Of a stretch of 64,000 nucleotides of DNA, positions 63,108 to 64,000 are shown one piece after another. Location of the stretch: positions 1,674,001 through 1,738,000 of the forward strand of contig NZ_CP034752.1 in assembly GCF_004295645.1 (NCBI RefSeq), read 5' to 3'. The position numbers and the translations under genes were made by a program. The notes beneath the pieces are model-generated. The model did no database searches. It was not told where the DNA came from and was given only the letters and a program-made list of their open reading frames with translations. This DNA comes from Limnobaculum zhutongyuii (lineage in GTDB: Bacteria; Pseudomonadota; Gammaproteobacteria; Enterobacterales; Enterobacteriaceae). Every line of letters starts with the position of its first letter. The first letter of the stretch is position 1.

Positions 63108-64000
63108 ATGCTGTGGCTTATGTTACGACAGTCATGGTCGCGAAATATCCGTAAAAAGTTATTGGCGGTGATGACGATTTTTCTGGCGGCGGGGCTGGTG
63201 TCGGCCTTGCTGGCAGTCTCGATAGATATTGGTGACAAAATGGCGCGGGAGATGAAATCCTACGGCGCCAATATTCTGATTGAACCGGCAGGACAGGCGA
63301 CTTTACCGTCTCTGTTTGGTGAAAAGAGTAACCCACTGGCCGGGCAGGATTTTCTCGATCAGGCCGAGCTGCCTAATATTAAAGATATCTTCTGGCGCAA
63401 TAATATTATGGGTTTTGCGCCACTGTTGAGTAGTGAAGTGGAGGTTCAGGGGAAGACGATTCCTGTTTTAGGAACTTTCTTTGAGCAAAAAGTCGATGTG
63501 CCTGATGAAGAGAATTATCACACCGGTCAGAAGATTATCAGTACTTATTGGCAGGTTTCAGGCCAGTGGCCAGATGAGAGCGGTAAAAAACAAGAAGCTC
63601 TGTTAGGCCAGCAGTTAGCACAACAAACCGGCTGGAAGGTTGGTGACATTGTCACGTTAAAGGGTGCAAAAACTACACTGGATGTGACCATTAGTGGCAT
63701 TCTGGCCAGCGGTGGCGATGAGGAACAGCAACTGGTATTACCGCTGGCTCAGGTTCAGGCGCTCTCAGGACTTCAGGGGAAAGTACAGGCCATTCGGGTA
63801 TCGGCTTTGACGGTGCCTGAAAATGAGCTGTCACGAAAAGCCAGAGCCGATTTGGAATCGCTGGATGCGGAAGAGTATGACCTGTGGTATTGCACCGCCT
63901 ATGTCTCTTCGATTGCGCATCAGTTGGAAGAGGCCATTTCTGGTTCCGGCGTGCGGCCCATCTGGCAGGTTGCTGCTTCCGAAGGGATTGTGATTGAAAA
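63108..64000 (+). CDS. FtsX-like ABC permease of the Fet cluster, 3'-partial
   Basis: The frame is open to the right edge, with 297 complete codons visible. The N-terminus has a membrane segment (KLLAVMTIFLAAGLVSALLAVSIDIGD), followed by a MacB-like periplasmic domain (MAREMKSYGANILIEPAG, then AQQTGWKVGDIVTLKG). This is the layout of FtsX/MacB-type permeases that follow FetMP in the fetABCDEF set. AAGGAGG lies 12 bases before ATG, overlapping the end of the previous gene. ATPase and thioredoxin-type partners would be expected downstream, outside the window. Confidence 0.85.
   Translation, partial: MLWLMLRQSWSRNIRKKLLAVMTIFLAAGLVSALLAVSIDIGDKMAREMKSYGANILIEPAGQATLPSLFGEKSNPLAGQDFLDQAELPNIKDIFWRNNIMGFAPLLSSEVEVQGKTIPVLGTFFEQKVDVPDEENYHTGQKIISTYWQVSGQWPDESGKKQEALLGQQLAQQTGWKVGDIVTLKGAKTTLDVTISGILASGGDEEQQLVLPLAQVQALSGLQGKVQAIRVSALTVPENELSRKARADLESLDAEEYDLWYCTAYVSSIAHQLEEAISGSGVRPIWQVAASEGIVIE

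Noticed and set aside
1..64000. CRISPR arrays, tRNA or rRNA genes, prophage
   Set aside because: No regularly spaced direct repeats, no tRNA-like cloverleaf or rRNA sequence noticed, and no phage structural genes apart from the T6SS tail-like genes.

Overview
The window looks like a chromosomal segment of a member of the Enterobacterales. From 18 kb onward, almost every gene is a close full-length counterpart of an Escherichia coli K-12 gene, often in the same local order: aroH-ppsR-ppsA, ydiK-ydiJ-menI, nifJ-ydbJ-hslJ-ldhA-ydbH-ynbE-ydbL-azoR-hrpA, ydgI-ydgH-pntAB, uspE-fnr. Base composition is moderate, with AT-rich intergenic regions. The clusters are joined differently than in E. coli, so this is a more distant family of the order. 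I suspect something near Budvicia, Pragia or Limnobaculum, but cannot prove it from the sequence.

Region 1 (1-18035) is the distal part of a type VI secretion system (T6SS) locus. An unrecognised accessory gene that enters from the left edge is followed by tssM, tssA, tssF, tssG, tssJ and tssE. These encode the membrane-complex and baseplate parts of the machine. Next comes a cargo module: a long vgrG spike gene, a phospholipase D-type (Tle5-like) effector and two tandem, related, exported candidate immunity proteins. DNA becomes visibly AT-richer from the C-terminal end of vgrG onward, as expected for an exchangeable cargo cassette. As written, tssM carries two single-base frame breaks and the second immunity gene carries one. 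All three look like the loss of one base from a homopolymer run.

Region 2 (18216-34738) is core metabolism: threonine aldolase, NlpC peptidase, a WYL regulator with a VOC protein, lipoate ligase, DAHP synthase AroH, PEP synthetase with its regulator PpsR, YdiK, the FAD/Fe-S dehydrogenase YdiJ, the thioesterase MenI, the zinc exporter ZntB and the tRNA thiolase TtcA. Two convergent intergenic gaps (after lplA and after ppsA) each hold a copy of a repeat. It has conserved ends and a variable number of internal hairpin arms, and I do not recognise it.

Region 3 (34739-50536) holds a solitary IS1 InsA-like gene in AT-rich DNA, pyruvate:flavodoxin oxidoreductase NifJ, a terminator with no matching gene that suggests a small RNA, YdbJ, HslJ, LdhA, the YdbH-YnbE-YdbL envelope lipid-transport set, AzoR, HrpA, and a Qnr-like pentapeptide-repeat protein that lacks its C-terminal dimerisation end.

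Region 4 (50618-64000) holds the amino-acid antiporter YdgI, YdgH, the transhydrogenase PntAB, UspE, FNR with a near-perfect FNR box upstream, and the start of a Fur-box-preceded iron-uptake operon of the FetMP/P19 type that runs off the right edge. Several genes (fnr, nifJ, ldhA, pntAB, ydiJ) fit a facultative anaerobe that manages redox balance.
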